Shown: positions 6,508-13,896 of the stretch, in pieces
How positions within the stretch are numbered: the stretch's first letter is position 1
How the letters are laid out: each line of letters opens with the position of its first letter
DNA from: VRUE01 sp036403515
GTDB taxonomy: Bacteria > Actinomycetota > Thermoleophilia > Solirubrobacterales > 70-9
Length of the DNA stretch: 18,534 bases
Assembly: GCA_036403515.1 (NCBI GenBank)
Contig: DASWQV010000043.1
Location: 1 to 18,534, forward strand
Direction of reading: 5' to 3'
Program-made: the position numbers and the translations under genes
Notes under the pieces: model-generated
What the model saw: only the letters and a program-made list of their open reading frames with translations
The model's database searches: none
What the model was told of the DNA's origin: nothing

Positions 6508-8649
6508 ATGGCGCAGCGCAATCGTCGACGTCAGCGGCGGCGCGGGGGGGCTCCGAGCAAGCTGCTCTTCGTCGGCGCGGGCCTGCTCGTCGCGATCGCA
6601 TTGGCCGGGATCGCCGTCGCTTCCTGGGTGCTCGACGTCGCCGCTGAGGCGCCCTCGCTCGCAGCCTGCAAGAAGATCGACCGTGGCGGCAACTCGGCGA
6701 TATACGCCGCCGACGGCAGCAAGCTCGGCCTGATCGACTCCGACGAAGCGCGGGCGCCGGTCTCGATCGAGCGCATCCCCAAGCAACTGCAGCAGGCGAC
6801 GGTCGCGATCGAGGACCAGCGCTTCTACGAACACGGCGGTATCGATTACGAGGGGATCGCCCGCGCGGCGCTGAAGAACCTCGAAGCGGGCAAGACCATC
6901 GAGGGCGGATCGACGATCACCCAACAGCTCGTCCGCAACCTCTGTATCCACAACCCCAAGCGCAACCTCGAACGCAAGATCATCGAGGCGCAGCTGGCGA
7001 TCGAGTATGCCGAACACCACTCGAAGCGGGAAATCCTCGACCAGTACCTCAACACCGCCTCCTATGGGACGGTCGAAGGCGCGACCGCGATCGGCGTCCA
7101 GGCGGCCTCGAGGATCTACTTCTCCAAGCCGGTCTGGAAGCTGCGGCTGGAGCAGGCGGCGCTGCTGGCGGGCCTGCCGCAGGCGCCCTCGGAGTACAAC
7201 CCGATCCTCAATCGGCATGAAGCGCTGCAGCGGCGCAACGCCGTGCTGGCGAAGATGGCCCACCTCGGCTACATCTCCCAGGCGCGTGCCCGCGAGGCCG
7301 AACAGCGTGGCCTCGGCCTCGATGTCTCCGGCTCCTACTTCGCCCACCGCGAGCCCTACTTCTTCGACTACGTCGAAAACGAGCTGATCGAACGCTACGG
7401 CGTCGACACCGTTCGCAACGGCGGCCTGCGGGTTCACACGACGCTCGATCTGCGTCTCCAGGAAGTCGGCTTGGAAGCGATGCGCTCCGCCCTCCCATAC
7501 TCCACCGACCCCTCCTCGGCGCTGGTCTCGATCGACCCCGGCAACGGCGATATCGAGGCGATGGTCTCGAGCTCGAGCTACGACGCGAGCCAGTTCAACC
7601 TCGCCGCACAGGGCCATCGCCAGCCTGGCTCGACCTTCAAGGCCTTCGTGCTGACGACGGCGCTGAAGCAGGGCATCGACCCTTACTCGACCTATTACAC
7701 GTCGAAACCGCTTGACCTCAGCCTGCCCAAGTGGGGCCACTGGGAAGTGCACACCGCCGACGAGGGATATCTGGGGCGGGTGAACCTGCAGCAGGCGACG
7801 GTCGCCTCCGACAACACCGTCTTCGCCCAGCTCGACCTCGACGTCGGTCCCGCGCGCGTCGCCGAGACGGCCCACTCGATGGGGATCACCAGTCCGCTCG
7901 ACGGGATCCCGGCGGAGGGGATCGGCGGCCTGCGGGTCGGCGTCTCACCGCTGGAGATGGCCGATGCCTACGCGACCCTCGCCTCCGGTGGCATCCACCA
8001 TGCCCCGGTGGCGATCCGGCGAATCGAATTTCCCGGCGGGCGCGTCGAGCGGCCCGACCGCAAGCCGCCGCGCCGGGTGGTCTCCGAAGCGGTCGCCTAC
8101 GAGGTGACCCGCCTCCTGCACGACAACATCACCGAAGGCACCGGCACCGCCGCCTACACCGGTTGCCCGGGACAGGCCGGCAAGACCGGCACGACGGACC
8201 GGGAGACCGACGCCTGGTTCGCCGGCTATCAACCCAATCTGACCAGCGTCGTCTGGGTCGGCTACCCGCAGTCCAACGCGATCGAAATGACCAGCGTCCA
8301 CGGCATCACGGTCTTCGGTGGCACCTTCCCGGCCGAGATCTGGCACTCGCTGTACTTGGGCGCGGAAGTCCCTTGCGAGGAATTCAGCAAACCGAAGACG
8401 CCGATCAGCTGGGCGCCCTATTTCGGTCACTTCACAGCCGCCGCGGCGCGGCCGCACGGGGGCATCTACGGCGCTGCGACGGACGAAGCCGAACGCGCCC
8501 AGGAACTGGGCGAAGAAGCGACCGGCGGCTACAACCCCGACGCCTACGCGCCAGGAGCCGGGCAGAAGCCGACCCCGCTTCCTCCGCCGGCCCCTTCGAC
8601 CGGCGTCGGCGGCGGCGGGGCGGCCGCGGACGAAGCCGGGAGCGAATAG
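6508..8649 (+). CDS. Class A penicillin-binding protein (glycosyltransferase/transpeptidase)
   Basis: A 713-residue bifunctional peptidoglycan synthase. A basic cytoplasmic N-terminus and one membrane anchor (about 19-40) lead to the GT51 glycosyltransferase with IEDQRFYEHGG (101-111, catalytic Glu102), GGSTITQQLVRN (133-144), RKIIEAQLAIE and REILDQYLN. The transpeptidase domain has all three motifs: GSTFK (Ser375, Lys378), SDN (434-436) and KTGTT (559-563). The tail from about 640 is Gly/Pro/Ala-rich. It polymerises lipid II and cross-links the chains on the outer face of the membrane. The ATG follows TACCCT by six bases and no ribosome-binding site is seen, suggesting a leaderless message. 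The TAG stop is in the same frame as the next gene, which follows at once. Confidence 0.95.
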   Translation: MAQRNRRRQRRRGGAPSKLLFVGAGLLVAIALAGIAVASWVLDVAAEAPSLAACKKIDRGGNSAIYAADGSKLGLIDSDEARAPVSIERIPKQLQQATVAIEDQRFYEHGGIDYEGIARAALKNLEAGKTIEGGSTITQQLVRNLCIHNPKRNLERKIIEAQLAIEYAEHHSKREILDQYLNTASYGTVEGATAIGVQAASRIYFSKPVWKLRLEQAALLAGLPQAPSEYNPILNRHEALQRRNAVLAKMAHLGYISQARAREAEQRGLGLDVSGSYFAHREPYFFDYVENELIERYGVDTVRNGGLRVHTTLDLRLQEVGLEAMRSALPYSTDPSSALVSIDPGNGDIEAMVSSSSYDASQFNLAAQGHRQPGSTFKAFVLTTALKQGIDPYSTYYTSKPLDLSLPKWGHWEVHTADEGYLGRVNLQQATVASDNTVFAQLDLDVGPARVAETAHSMGITSPLDGIPAEGIGGLRVGVSPLEMADAYATLASGGIHHAPVAIRRIEFPGGRVERPDRKPPRRVVSEAVAYEVTRLLHDNITEGTGTAAYTGCPGQAGKTGTTDRETDAWFAGYQPNLTSVVWVGYPQSNAIEMTSVHGITVFGGTFPAEIWHSLYLGAEVPCEEFSKPKTPISWAPYFGHFTAAAARPHGGIYGAATDEAERAQELGEEATGGYNPDAYAPGAGQKPTPLPPPAPSTGVGGGGAAADEAGSE

Positions 8650-9786
8650 CTGCGCCTCGCGCCGGGGGCGGCATACGCCCTTATATGGGTTGGCTTCTTC
8701 GCCTACCTGGGCACGCTGCATTGGGCGCCGCGGCTCGGACGCCGGGCGATCTGGAGCGCGGTCGTCGTGCTCGTCGCGGCCTTTGCCTGCCTGCCGCCGC
8801 TGCTCTCCCACGACGTCTACAGCTACATCGACTACGCCCGCCTTGGGGTTCAGCACGGCCTGGATCCCTATGTCCACCCGCCGACAGCCGCCCCCGCTGA
8901 CCCGGCCTTCACCAACGTCACCTGGACCGAAGCGACCAGCGCCTACGGGCCTCTCTTCACGTTCGCGACCTACCCGCTCGCCTGGCTGTCGGTCGGGGCT
9001 GCCGTCTACGTCCTCAAGGCGATCTCAGCCGCCGCCGTCCTGGCGACCGCGGCCCTCGTCGCCAGCCTCGCCCCCGCCCGCGGCATCGACCCCCTGCGGG
9101 CCGCCGCCTTCGTCGCCCTCAACCCCCTGGTCCTGGTCCACGTTGTCGGCGGCCCCCACAACGACGCCCTGGCGGTCCTTCTGATGATGCTGGGCGTGGC
9201 AGGCATCCTCACGGCCCGGGAGGCTCCTGCAGGCGCGGCCTTCGTAGCGGCCGTCGCGGTCAAGGCCTCAGCCGCGGTGGCGGCTCCCCTCGCAGTCATG
9301 GCCGCGGCAAAACCGGCGACGGGCCTGGAAGCGACCCATGTGTCCACTTCCAGGCCCGTCGGCAGGCTGTTGGTTGGGGGCGGGCTGGCGGCGCTTTTGA
9401 TCGGCGGGGTTGCGTATCTCGGTTTCGGTTGGCACTGGCTGGACGCCTTCACCCTTGCCGGAGAGAACCAAAACCGCACCAGCCACCTCAGCGTCCCGAT
9501 CACCACGGCCCGCCTGACCGGCCTCGACCCCAGCACAGTCCGCGCAACCGCCCTGATCCTCTACGCGGCCTTTGTCGTCTACCTGCTCGCCTGGACCCAC
9601 CGCGGCGGCGATTGGCTCCGCGCGGCGGCCTGGACAACCTTCGCCCTCCTCCTGGCCACGGCCTGGCTCCTGCCCTGGTACCTGCTCTGGCCCCTCCCGC
9701 TCGCAGCCCTATCCCGCGATCGAGCCCTAAAGCTTTTGGTTCTAGCTCTCACGGCGTACCAACTTGGGGCCCGCATCCCGCTCTGA
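8650..9786 (+). CDS. MptB-like polyprenol-phosphate-mannose mannosyltransferase (GT-C)
   Basis: A polytopic GT-C glycosyltransferase resembling actinobacterial alpha-1,6-mannosyltransferases. Early motif DVYSYIDYARLGVQHGLDPY holds the expected acidic residue in the first outer loop; AYGPLF and GGPHNDALAVLL are also typical. Such enzymes use a lipid-linked sugar to extend cell-envelope glycans. The start is a problem. The first ATG/GTG/TTG in frame is GTG at 8767, but codons from 8650 encode a complete membrane helix (AAYALIWVGFFAYLG) that belongs to the fold. The frame is open back to the PBP stop, where CTG at 8650 directly follows the TAG, with GGGAG (8638-8642) seven bases upstream. I annotate CTG at 8650 (378 residues); GTG at 8767 (339 residues) is the conservative alternative. 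Ends before hairpin 9791-9878. Confidence 0.75.
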   Translation: MRLAPGAAYALIWVGFFAYLGTLHWAPRLGRRAIWSAVVVLVAAFACLPPLLSHDVYSYIDYARLGVQHGLDPYVHPPTAAPADPAFTNVTWTEATSAYGPLFTFATYPLAWLSVGAAVYVLKAISAAAVLATAALVASLAPARGIDPLRAAAFVALNPLVLVHVVGGPHNDALAVLLMMLGVAGILTAREAPAGAAFVAAVAVKASAAVAAPLAVMAAAKPATGLEATHVSTSRPVGRLLVGGGLAALLIGGVAYLGFGWHWLDAFTLAGENQNRTSHLSVPITTARLTGLDPSTVRATALILYAAFVVYLLAWTHRGGDWLRAAAWTTFALLLATAWLLPWYLLWPLPLAALSRDRALKLLVLALTAYQLGARIPL

Positions 9787-9790
9787 CGCA

Positions 9791-9878
9791 GGCCGAAGAG
9801 GGGGAGTCACCCGAACGGGCGGATACTCAGAGCGGGCGAAGCCCGCGAGTTCGGGCGGGTGACTCCCCCTCTTCGGCC
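9791..9878. repeat. Long hairpin between convergent genes
   Basis: A perfect 23-bp inverted repeat: 9791-9813 pairs with 9856-9878 (outer end GGCCGAAGAGG). It extends inward as CCCGAAC/GTTCGGG past a 4-base bulge and encloses a second hairpin, GCGGGC-GAA-GCCCGC (9832-9846). It lies where the mannosyltransferase (ending 9786) and the flippase-like gene (ending 9827) converge, so it may be a bidirectional terminator, but no T-run follows on either side. The right arm is inside the flippase coding region. Arm segments (CGGGTGACTCCCC) resemble the arms of repeat copies A and C, without their ACTTTTT core. Confidence 0.8.
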
Positions 9879-10906
9879 GCTTCCTCCTCGGGAGACGGAT
9901 GAAGGACGCCCGTGTGAATAGACCACCCCTCGCGCCGCCCCATCACGGTCACGATCCCCACGTAGATCACCTCGACCACCGTCAGCACCCCTCGGACGAC
10001 GATTGCGATCAGCGAAGCCACAGCGAAGCTGTTGTCCGGCGCCGCCACCTTGACCGCCCAGGCGAACGCCGCGTCGCGAATGCCCAGTCCGGCCGGGGCG
10101 ACCAGGGTGACGAGCGCCGCCACGTAGCCGATTGCCTGGGCCGAGCCGACGACGAGAATGTCACTGGCCGAGATCCCGCTCACCGAGCGGGCAACGCACC
10201 AGATGCCCAGCGCGATCACGCCCCAGTTGAGGGTGTAGAAGCCCATCACGGCGATCACCCCGCGCAGCGACATCGCCTCGGGCAACGGCTCACGCCCGAA
10301 GGCCCGCAGGACCCGGTTGGCGAGCGGCCCGAAGACGCGCGGGTGCAGCAGCGCGATCAGCAGCGGGATCAAGAGCAGGATCGCCCAGCGCAGCGGCTGA
10401 TCCTGCAGGTCGGGATGGCTGATCAGGAAATAGGCGGCAACGATGATCCCCGAGGTCGCCTGCAGCGCCTGTTCGTAGACGATGCTGGCGATCGTCAGCC
10501 GCCGCGGCACCCCGGCCCGCTCGGAGAGCAGCACGCGGCCGAGGACATAGAGCACGCTGCCGGGCACGTAGCGGGCCAGCAGCGGCTGGCCCCAGGCAAC
10601 CTGGGCCCGGCCGGCGCCCAGCCTGTAGCCGAGGAAGCGCAGGATCAGATCCCAGCCGACGGCGTTCAGCGAGTAGAAGATCGGCAGGATGACGAAGGCG
10701 GGGATCAGCCAGAGGACGTGGAAATGCACTCCCTTGTCCTTGATCTCGGCCCACTGGTCGACCACGGTGAGGACGAGGAAGCCGAAGACGAGGATCGCGA
10801 TGCCGAGCTGGATCGCGAGCCGCACGCGCTTGCTGCGCGGCGGCTTGGTTCCGAATTTCGCTCCGGCCTCGCCGATGCGATGTAGAAGGGGCTGCTGGCG
10901 CTCCAC
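9827..10906 (-). CDS. Lysylphosphatidylglycerol synthase TM-domain / UPF0104-like membrane protein
   Basis: A 359-residue polytopic protein resembling the membrane domain of MprF and its stand-alone relatives (LPG_synthase_TM, UPF0104), about eight helices. The family landmark PAGLGIRDAAFAWAV in the C-terminal third matches the usual PGGLGxRE pattern. Relatives flip lipids or assist glycolipid export; no aminoacyltransferase domain is present, so lysyl transfer is not expected. Next to an MptB-like enzyme, a role in lipid-linked glycan export is a reasonable guess. Start GTG at 10906-10904, nine bases after TAAGGT. The last 20 or so residues (EEAAEEGESPARTRGLRPL) come from the right arm of the 9791-9878 inverted repeat and are probably not part of the folded domain. 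Confidence 0.8.
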   Translation of the reverse strand: MERQQPLLHRIGEAGAKFGTKPPRSKRVRLAIQLGIAILVFGFLVLTVVDQWAEIKDKGVHFHVLWLIPAFVILPIFYSLNAVGWDLILRFLGYRLGAGRAQVAWGQPLLARYVPGSVLYVLGRVLLSERAGVPRRLTIASIVYEQALQATSGIIVAAYFLISHPDLQDQPLRWAILLLIPLLIALLHPRVFGPLANRVLRAFGREPLPEAMSLRGVIAVMGFYTLNWGVIALGIWCVARSVSGISASDILVVGSAQAIGYVAALVTLVAPAGLGIRDAAFAWAVKVAAPDNSFAVASLIAIVVRGVLTVVEVIYVGIVTVMGRREGWSIHTGVLHPSPEEEAAEEGESPARTRGLRPL

Positions 10907-10915
10907 TGCGTCCGC

Positions 10916-10921
10916 ACCTTA
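10916..10921 (-). promoter_or_regulatory. Possible -10 box for the flippase-like gene
   Basis: TAAGGT on the minus strand, nine bases before the GTG at 10906. It is separated by only four bases from the plus-strand -10 candidate of thiL (10926-10931), so the two promoters would be back to back and each -35 region would lie in the other gene. Confidence 0.35.
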
Positions 10922-10925
10922 GAGA

Positions 10926-10931
10926 GACAAT
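10926..10931 (+). promoter_or_regulatory. Possible -10 box for thiL
   Basis: GACAAT ends six bases before the ATG at 10938, the same spacing as at 6508, 12124 and 16337. The first base departs from TANNNT but four of six match TATAAT. Confidence 0.35.
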
Positions 10932-10937
10932 GGGTCG

Positions 10938-11882
10938 ATGGGCGAGTTCGAGCTGCTGGCGCGGATAAGGGGGCGGCTACCCGCTCCCGGTCCCCGCATT
11001 CGCCTGAGCAGCGGTGACGACGCCGCAATAACGGTCCCGGGGGGCGCCACCGCGACCTCGGTCGACGCCCTCGTTGACGGCGTGCACTTCCGCCGCGATC
11101 TGGCCACCCTGGCGCAGATCGGTCACAAGGCCCTGGCGACCGCGCTCTCGGACCTGGCCGCGATGGGGGCCGCGCCCGGCGAGGCCTACGTCGTCCTCGG
11201 GATCCCACCCGACCTCGGCGATGACGACTGCATCGAGCTGCTCGACGGCCTGCTGGCCCTCGCGGCGAAGACCGGCACCGACCTCGCGGGCGGGGACCTG
11301 ACTCGAGCCGGCTCGCTCTTCCTGGCAATCACGGTCGTCGGCCACGCGGACAGCCCCGAGGCGCTCGTCAGCCGCTCCGGAGCGCGGCCCGGAGACCTGC
11401 TGGTCCTGACGGGCGAGATCGGCGGCGCGGCCGCCGGGCTAGAGCAGCCAGACGTCGGAGAGCTGCGGGCCCGGCAGCTCGAACCCACGCCGCGCCTGGC
11501 GGCCGGCGGCGCGCTCGCGCAGAGCGGCGTCACCGCCATGATCGACGTCAGCGACGGCCTCGGAGCCGATGCGGCCCACCTGGCCGAGCGCAGCGAGGCC
11601 GGCCTGCGGATCGAAGCCGCCGCCGTGCCCCTGTCGCCGGCGGCGCGGGAGCTGGGCGAGGCGGCGGGCCGCGAACCTTGGCAACTGCTCAACGGCGGTG
11701 AGGACTACGAGCTGCTGGCGAGCATCCCGCCGGCACGGTTCGCGGAGGCGGAGCAAGCCGTGCGCAAGGGAGAAGGAATCGCGCTGACCCAGATCGGCGA
11801 GGTCGTCGCCGGGACCGGGGTCGAGATCAGGCTGCCCGGCGGCCGGCTTCTGGAGCCGGAGGGGTTCGACCAGCTTGCATGA
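10938..11882 (+). CDS. thiL: Thiamine-monophosphate kinase
   Basis: A 314-residue enzyme of the AIR-synthase/PurM-like ATPase family that phosphorylates thiamine monophosphate to the active cofactor thiamine diphosphate. Motifs appear in the expected order: SGDDAA (25-30, metal binding), VDGVHF (46-51), ALSDLAAMGA (69-78), GGDLTR (118-123), DVSDGLGAD (203-211) and NGGEDYELL (252-260). Length is normal for ThiL (about 310-330). It starts 31 bases from the divergent flippase-like gene; GACAAT six bases before the ATG suggests a leaderless start, and no ribosome-binding site is seen. An upstream in-frame start is unlikely given the spacing. Its 3' end overlaps an antisense small ORF by 56 bases. 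Confidence 0.93.
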   Translation: MGEFELLARIRGRLPAPGPRIRLSSGDDAAITVPGGATATSVDALVDGVHFRRDLATLAQIGHKALATALSDLAAMGAAPGEAYVVLGIPPDLGDDDCIELLDGLLALAAKTGTDLAGGDLTRAGSLFLAITVVGHADSPEALVSRSGARPGDLLVLTGEIGGAAAGLEQPDVGELRARQLEPTPRLAAGGALAQSGVTAMIDVSDGLGADAAHLAERSEAGLRIEAAAVPLSPAARELGEAAGREPWQLLNGGEDYELLASIPPARFAEAEQAVRKGEGIALTQIGEVVAGTGVEIRLPGGRLLEPEGFDQLA

Positions 11883-12015
11883 GGCTCTGGCTGGTCAGCA
11901 GCTCCCGCACCCCGCGGCGCTGCAGCATCGCATCGGCGATCAGCGAGGGCTCGGGCTTGTAGTGGCCCGAATCGACAAGGCTCTTCAACTGTCGCGGTTG
12001 CATCCTGCGCCTCAT
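11827..12015 (-). CDS. Small FlgM-like (anti-sigma-28) protein, tentative
   Basis: A 62-residue ORF whose middle (residues 10-31, LKSLVDSGHYKPEPSLIADAML) resembles the C-terminal sigma-binding part of FlgM, where the pattern is x-G-x-Y-x-(V/P)-(D/E)-x-x-x-(I/V)-A-x-x-M-L. The next RRGVRELL may continue the helix; the last 20 residues lie antisense to the thiL 3' end and look uninformative. Start ATG at 12015 has AGAAGG five bases upstream and TAGAGT as a possible -10; ATG at 12003 is an alternative. No flagellar or motility gene is in the window, so if real it could act on another alternative sigma factor. Both coding status and family are uncertain. Confidence 0.5.
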   Translation of the reverse strand: MRRRMQPRQLKSLVDSGHYKPEPSLIADAMLQRRGVRELLTSQSLMQAGRTPPAPEAGRRAA

Positions 12016-12026
12016 ATCGGCCTTCT

Positions 12027-12052
12027 ACTCTAGAACCTTAGTACTTGGTACT
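12027..12052 (-). promoter_or_regulatory. Possible promoter and operator for the FlgM-like gene
   Basis: On the minus strand TAGAGT (complement of 12027-12032) is a -10 candidate 11 bases before the ATG at 12015. A perfect inverted repeat AGTAC-TTG-GTACT at 12040-12052 lies where the promoter spacer would be and could be an operator. The -35 region is a poor match. The site also lies about 70 bases upstream of the response-regulator start. Confidence 0.3.
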
Positions 12053-12111
12053 CACACATCTGTCCATCGAGACCGGTGGGCTGCGAACGCGAGGCCCTCT
12101 GCAAGCACGGA

Positions 12112-12117
12112 TACCCT
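12112..12117 (+). promoter_or_regulatory. -10 box of a leaderless promoter for the response regulator operon
   Basis: TACCCT ends exactly six bases before ATG at 12124 and is identical to the box before the PBP gene. It supports starting the response regulator at 12124 and not at the in-frame TTG at 12076. No clear -35. Confidence 0.45.
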
Positions 12118-12123
12118 TTGTTC

Positions 12124-12819
12124 ATGCCCAACGGATCGACCCGAATCCTTCTCGTCGACGACGAGCAGTCGATTCAGACGCTGCTCAGCTACCCGCTGCG
12201 CAAGGACGGCTACCACGTGACCTCCGCCCTCGACGGCCGGGAAGCGCTGCAGCGCTTCGACGAGGCCCGCTTCGACCTGGTCATCCTCGACCTGATGCTG
12301 CCGAAGCTCGACGGGGTCGAAGTCTGCCGGCAACTGCGTTCGCGCAGCCAGGTCCCGATCATCATGCTCACCGCCAAGGGCAGCGAGACCGACAAGGTCG
12401 CCGGCCTCGAGGTCGGCGCCGACGACTACATAACCAAGCCCTTTTCGATGCGCGAGTTCCGCAGCCGGGTCAAGGCGGCGCTGCGGCGCTCGCGCATGGT
12501 CGGCGAGCCGCCCGACGAAGAGGCGATCGACCACGGCGAGCTGAAGATCGACTTTGGCCGGCGCATGGTCACCCTCCACGACGAAGAGATCCGGGTCACC
12601 TACGTCGAGTTCGAGATCCTCGGCGCGCTCGCCCGCTCGCCCGGTCGGGTGCTCAGCCGCGAGACCCTGCTCGAGCATGTCTGGGGCGATTCGGAGTACC
12701 GCGATCCCCGCACCGTCGACGTCCACATCCGCCACCTGCGCGAGAAGCTCGAGACCGACCCCAAGGAGCCCGAGTTCCTCTTCACCGTGCGCGGCGTCGG
12801 CTACCGCTTCCGGGAGTAG
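12124..12819 (+). CDS. OmpR/PhoB-family response regulator
   Basis: A 231-residue two-domain regulator. The receiver domain (1-120) has the acidic pair Asp12-Asp13, phosphoacceptor Asp56 (VILDLMLP), switch Thr83 (MLTAKG) and Lys105 (ITKPF). The C-terminal winged helix (about 135-231) has the OmpR-family features VEFEILGALARSPGRVLSRE, the WGDSEYRDPRTVDVHIRHL recognition-helix region and the terminal GVGYRF hairpin. Start at ATG 12124 is chosen because RILLVDDE follows directly, as is usual, and TACCCT stands six bases upstream; a longer frame to TTG 12076 would add residues atypical for the family. The kinase gene follows after six bases. Expected to regulate this operon and other envelope-stress genes. 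Confidence 0.93.
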   Translation: MPNGSTRILLVDDEQSIQTLLSYPLRKDGYHVTSALDGREALQRFDEARFDLVILDLMLPKLDGVEVCRQLRSRSQVPIIMLTAKGSETDKVAGLEVGADDYITKPFSMREFRSRVKAALRRSRMVGEPPDEEAIDHGELKIDFGRRMVTLHDEEIRVTYVEFEILGALARSPGRVLSRETLLEHVWGDSEYRDPRTVDVHIRHLREKLETDPKEPEFLFTVRGVGYRFRE

Positions 12820-12825
12820 CGCCAG

Positions 12826-13896
12826 ATGCGCCGGTTCAGGCTGACCATGCTGGGCAACCGGATCACCGTGATCTCGGTGTCCATCTCTGCCGGAACGGCG
12901 CTGCTGATCTACATCTACACGGTCGCAATAGGCGGCGCCGCCAGCGGCCTCGGCGCCGTCAAGAGCCAGATCCTGCTCGGCGGCGCACTTGCTGTTCTGA
13001 TCGCCGGCGCCGCCGGCGTCTACTACGCACGCGCCGCAAGGGGCAACATCCGCCGCCTTCAGGACGCCGCCCGCAAGGTCGCCGACGGCAACTTCGAGAC
13101 GCCGATCCCGATCTCCTCGGCCGGACAGCTCGGTCAGCTCGCCCGCACCTTCAACGAGATGCAGCGCCGCCTCGCCGAGCTCGACAGCGCCCGCAAGCAG
13201 TTCATCGCCAACGCCTCGCACGAGCTGCGCACGCCGATCTTCAGCCTCGGCGGCTTCGTCGAGCTGCTCGAGGAAGAGGACCCGAGCCCCGAGGAGCGGG
13301 CCGAGTTCGTCCACACGATGCGCGAGCAGATCACCAGGCTGACCAAGCTCACCGCCGACCTGCTCGACCTCTCCCAGCTCGATGCCGGGGCGGTGGCGAT
13401 GAAGAGCAGCAATGTCGACCTCGGTTCGCTGGCCCGCGAAGTGACCCGCGAGTTCGGCCCGCGCGCCGACCGGCACGGCTCACGACTGGAGCTGCGCACT
13501 CCCGACCTGCCGGTAATCGCCAGCGCAGACCCTGACCGGGTGCGGCAGGTCATCCGTATCCTGCTCGACAACGCCCTCACCCACACTCCCGAGGGCACCA
13601 AGATCACCGTGACTACCTATTCCGTCAACCGCCGCGCCGAGCTGACCGTCTCCGACGACGGGCCCGGCATCCCCCGCCGTGCCCACAGCCGCATCTTCGA
13701 GCGCTTCTACACGGGCGACTCGGCCGGTGGCTCGGGGCTCGGGCTCGCGATCGCCCGCGAGCTGGCCCAGCGCATGGAGGGCCACGTCGGGATTGCCTCG
13801 AGCAAGCGCTTCACCGCCTTCACGCTCGACCTGCCGCGGGCGCGGGCCGAGGCGACCAAATCCCCGGCCACGCTCTCGCCGCGGGCCACGGCGTGA
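12826..13896 (+). CDS. Membrane histidine kinase (HisKA-HATPase) with minimal sensor region
   Basis: A 356-residue kinase, partner of the adjacent regulator. Two membrane helices (about 12-32 and 48-67) are joined by a loop of only about 15 residues (33-47), so there is no outer sensor domain. A HAMP linker follows (68-121). The H-box is SHELRTP with His132; the N-box is LLDNALTHTP (Asn249); DDGPGIP (277-283), RIFERFY (289-295) and GGSGLGLAI (301-309) complete the ATPase domain. The short loop resembles intramembrane-sensing kinases, which detect membrane or envelope state directly or through a partner. ATG at 12826 is preceded by GGGAG nine bases upstream in the end of the regulator gene. 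The stop overlaps the protease start by four bases (GTGA). Confidence 0.93.
   Translation: MRRFRLTMLGNRITVISVSISAGTALLIYIYTVAIGGAASGLGAVKSQILLGGALAVLIAGAAGVYYARAARGNIRRLQDAARKVADGNFETPIPISSAGQLGQLARTFNEMQRRLAELDSARKQFIANASHELRTPIFSLGGFVELLEEEDPSPEERAEFVHTMREQITRLTKLTADLLDLSQLDAGAVAMKSSNVDLGSLAREVTREFGPRADRHGSRLELRTPDLPVIASADPDRVRQVIRILLDNALTHTPEGTKITVTTYSVNRRAELTVSDDGPGIPRRAHSRIFERFYTGDSAGGSGLGLAIARELAQRMEGHVGIASSKRFTAFTLDLPRARAEATKSPATLSPRATA

Noticed and set aside
6298..7875. Long antisense reading frame (525 codons) opposite the PBP gene
   Set aside because: Mirror of a high-GC coding region; its translation is Arg/Asp/Gly/Val-rich with no recognisable domain, while the plus strand has every PBP motif.
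12076..12123. Longer response regulator starting at TTG 12076
   Set aside because: It would add an N-terminal extension unusual for the family and skip the ATG at 12124, which has TACCCT six bases upstream.
12052..13476. Long antisense reading frame (474 codons) opposite the two-component genes
   Set aside because: Covers two clearly conserved genes on the plus strand and resembles no family; GC-driven shadow.
12045..13535. Plus-strand frame of 496 codons overlapping regulator and kinase in another frame
   Set aside because: Arg/Pro-rich translation typical of an out-of-frame high-GC reading; the regulator and kinase frames carry all motifs.
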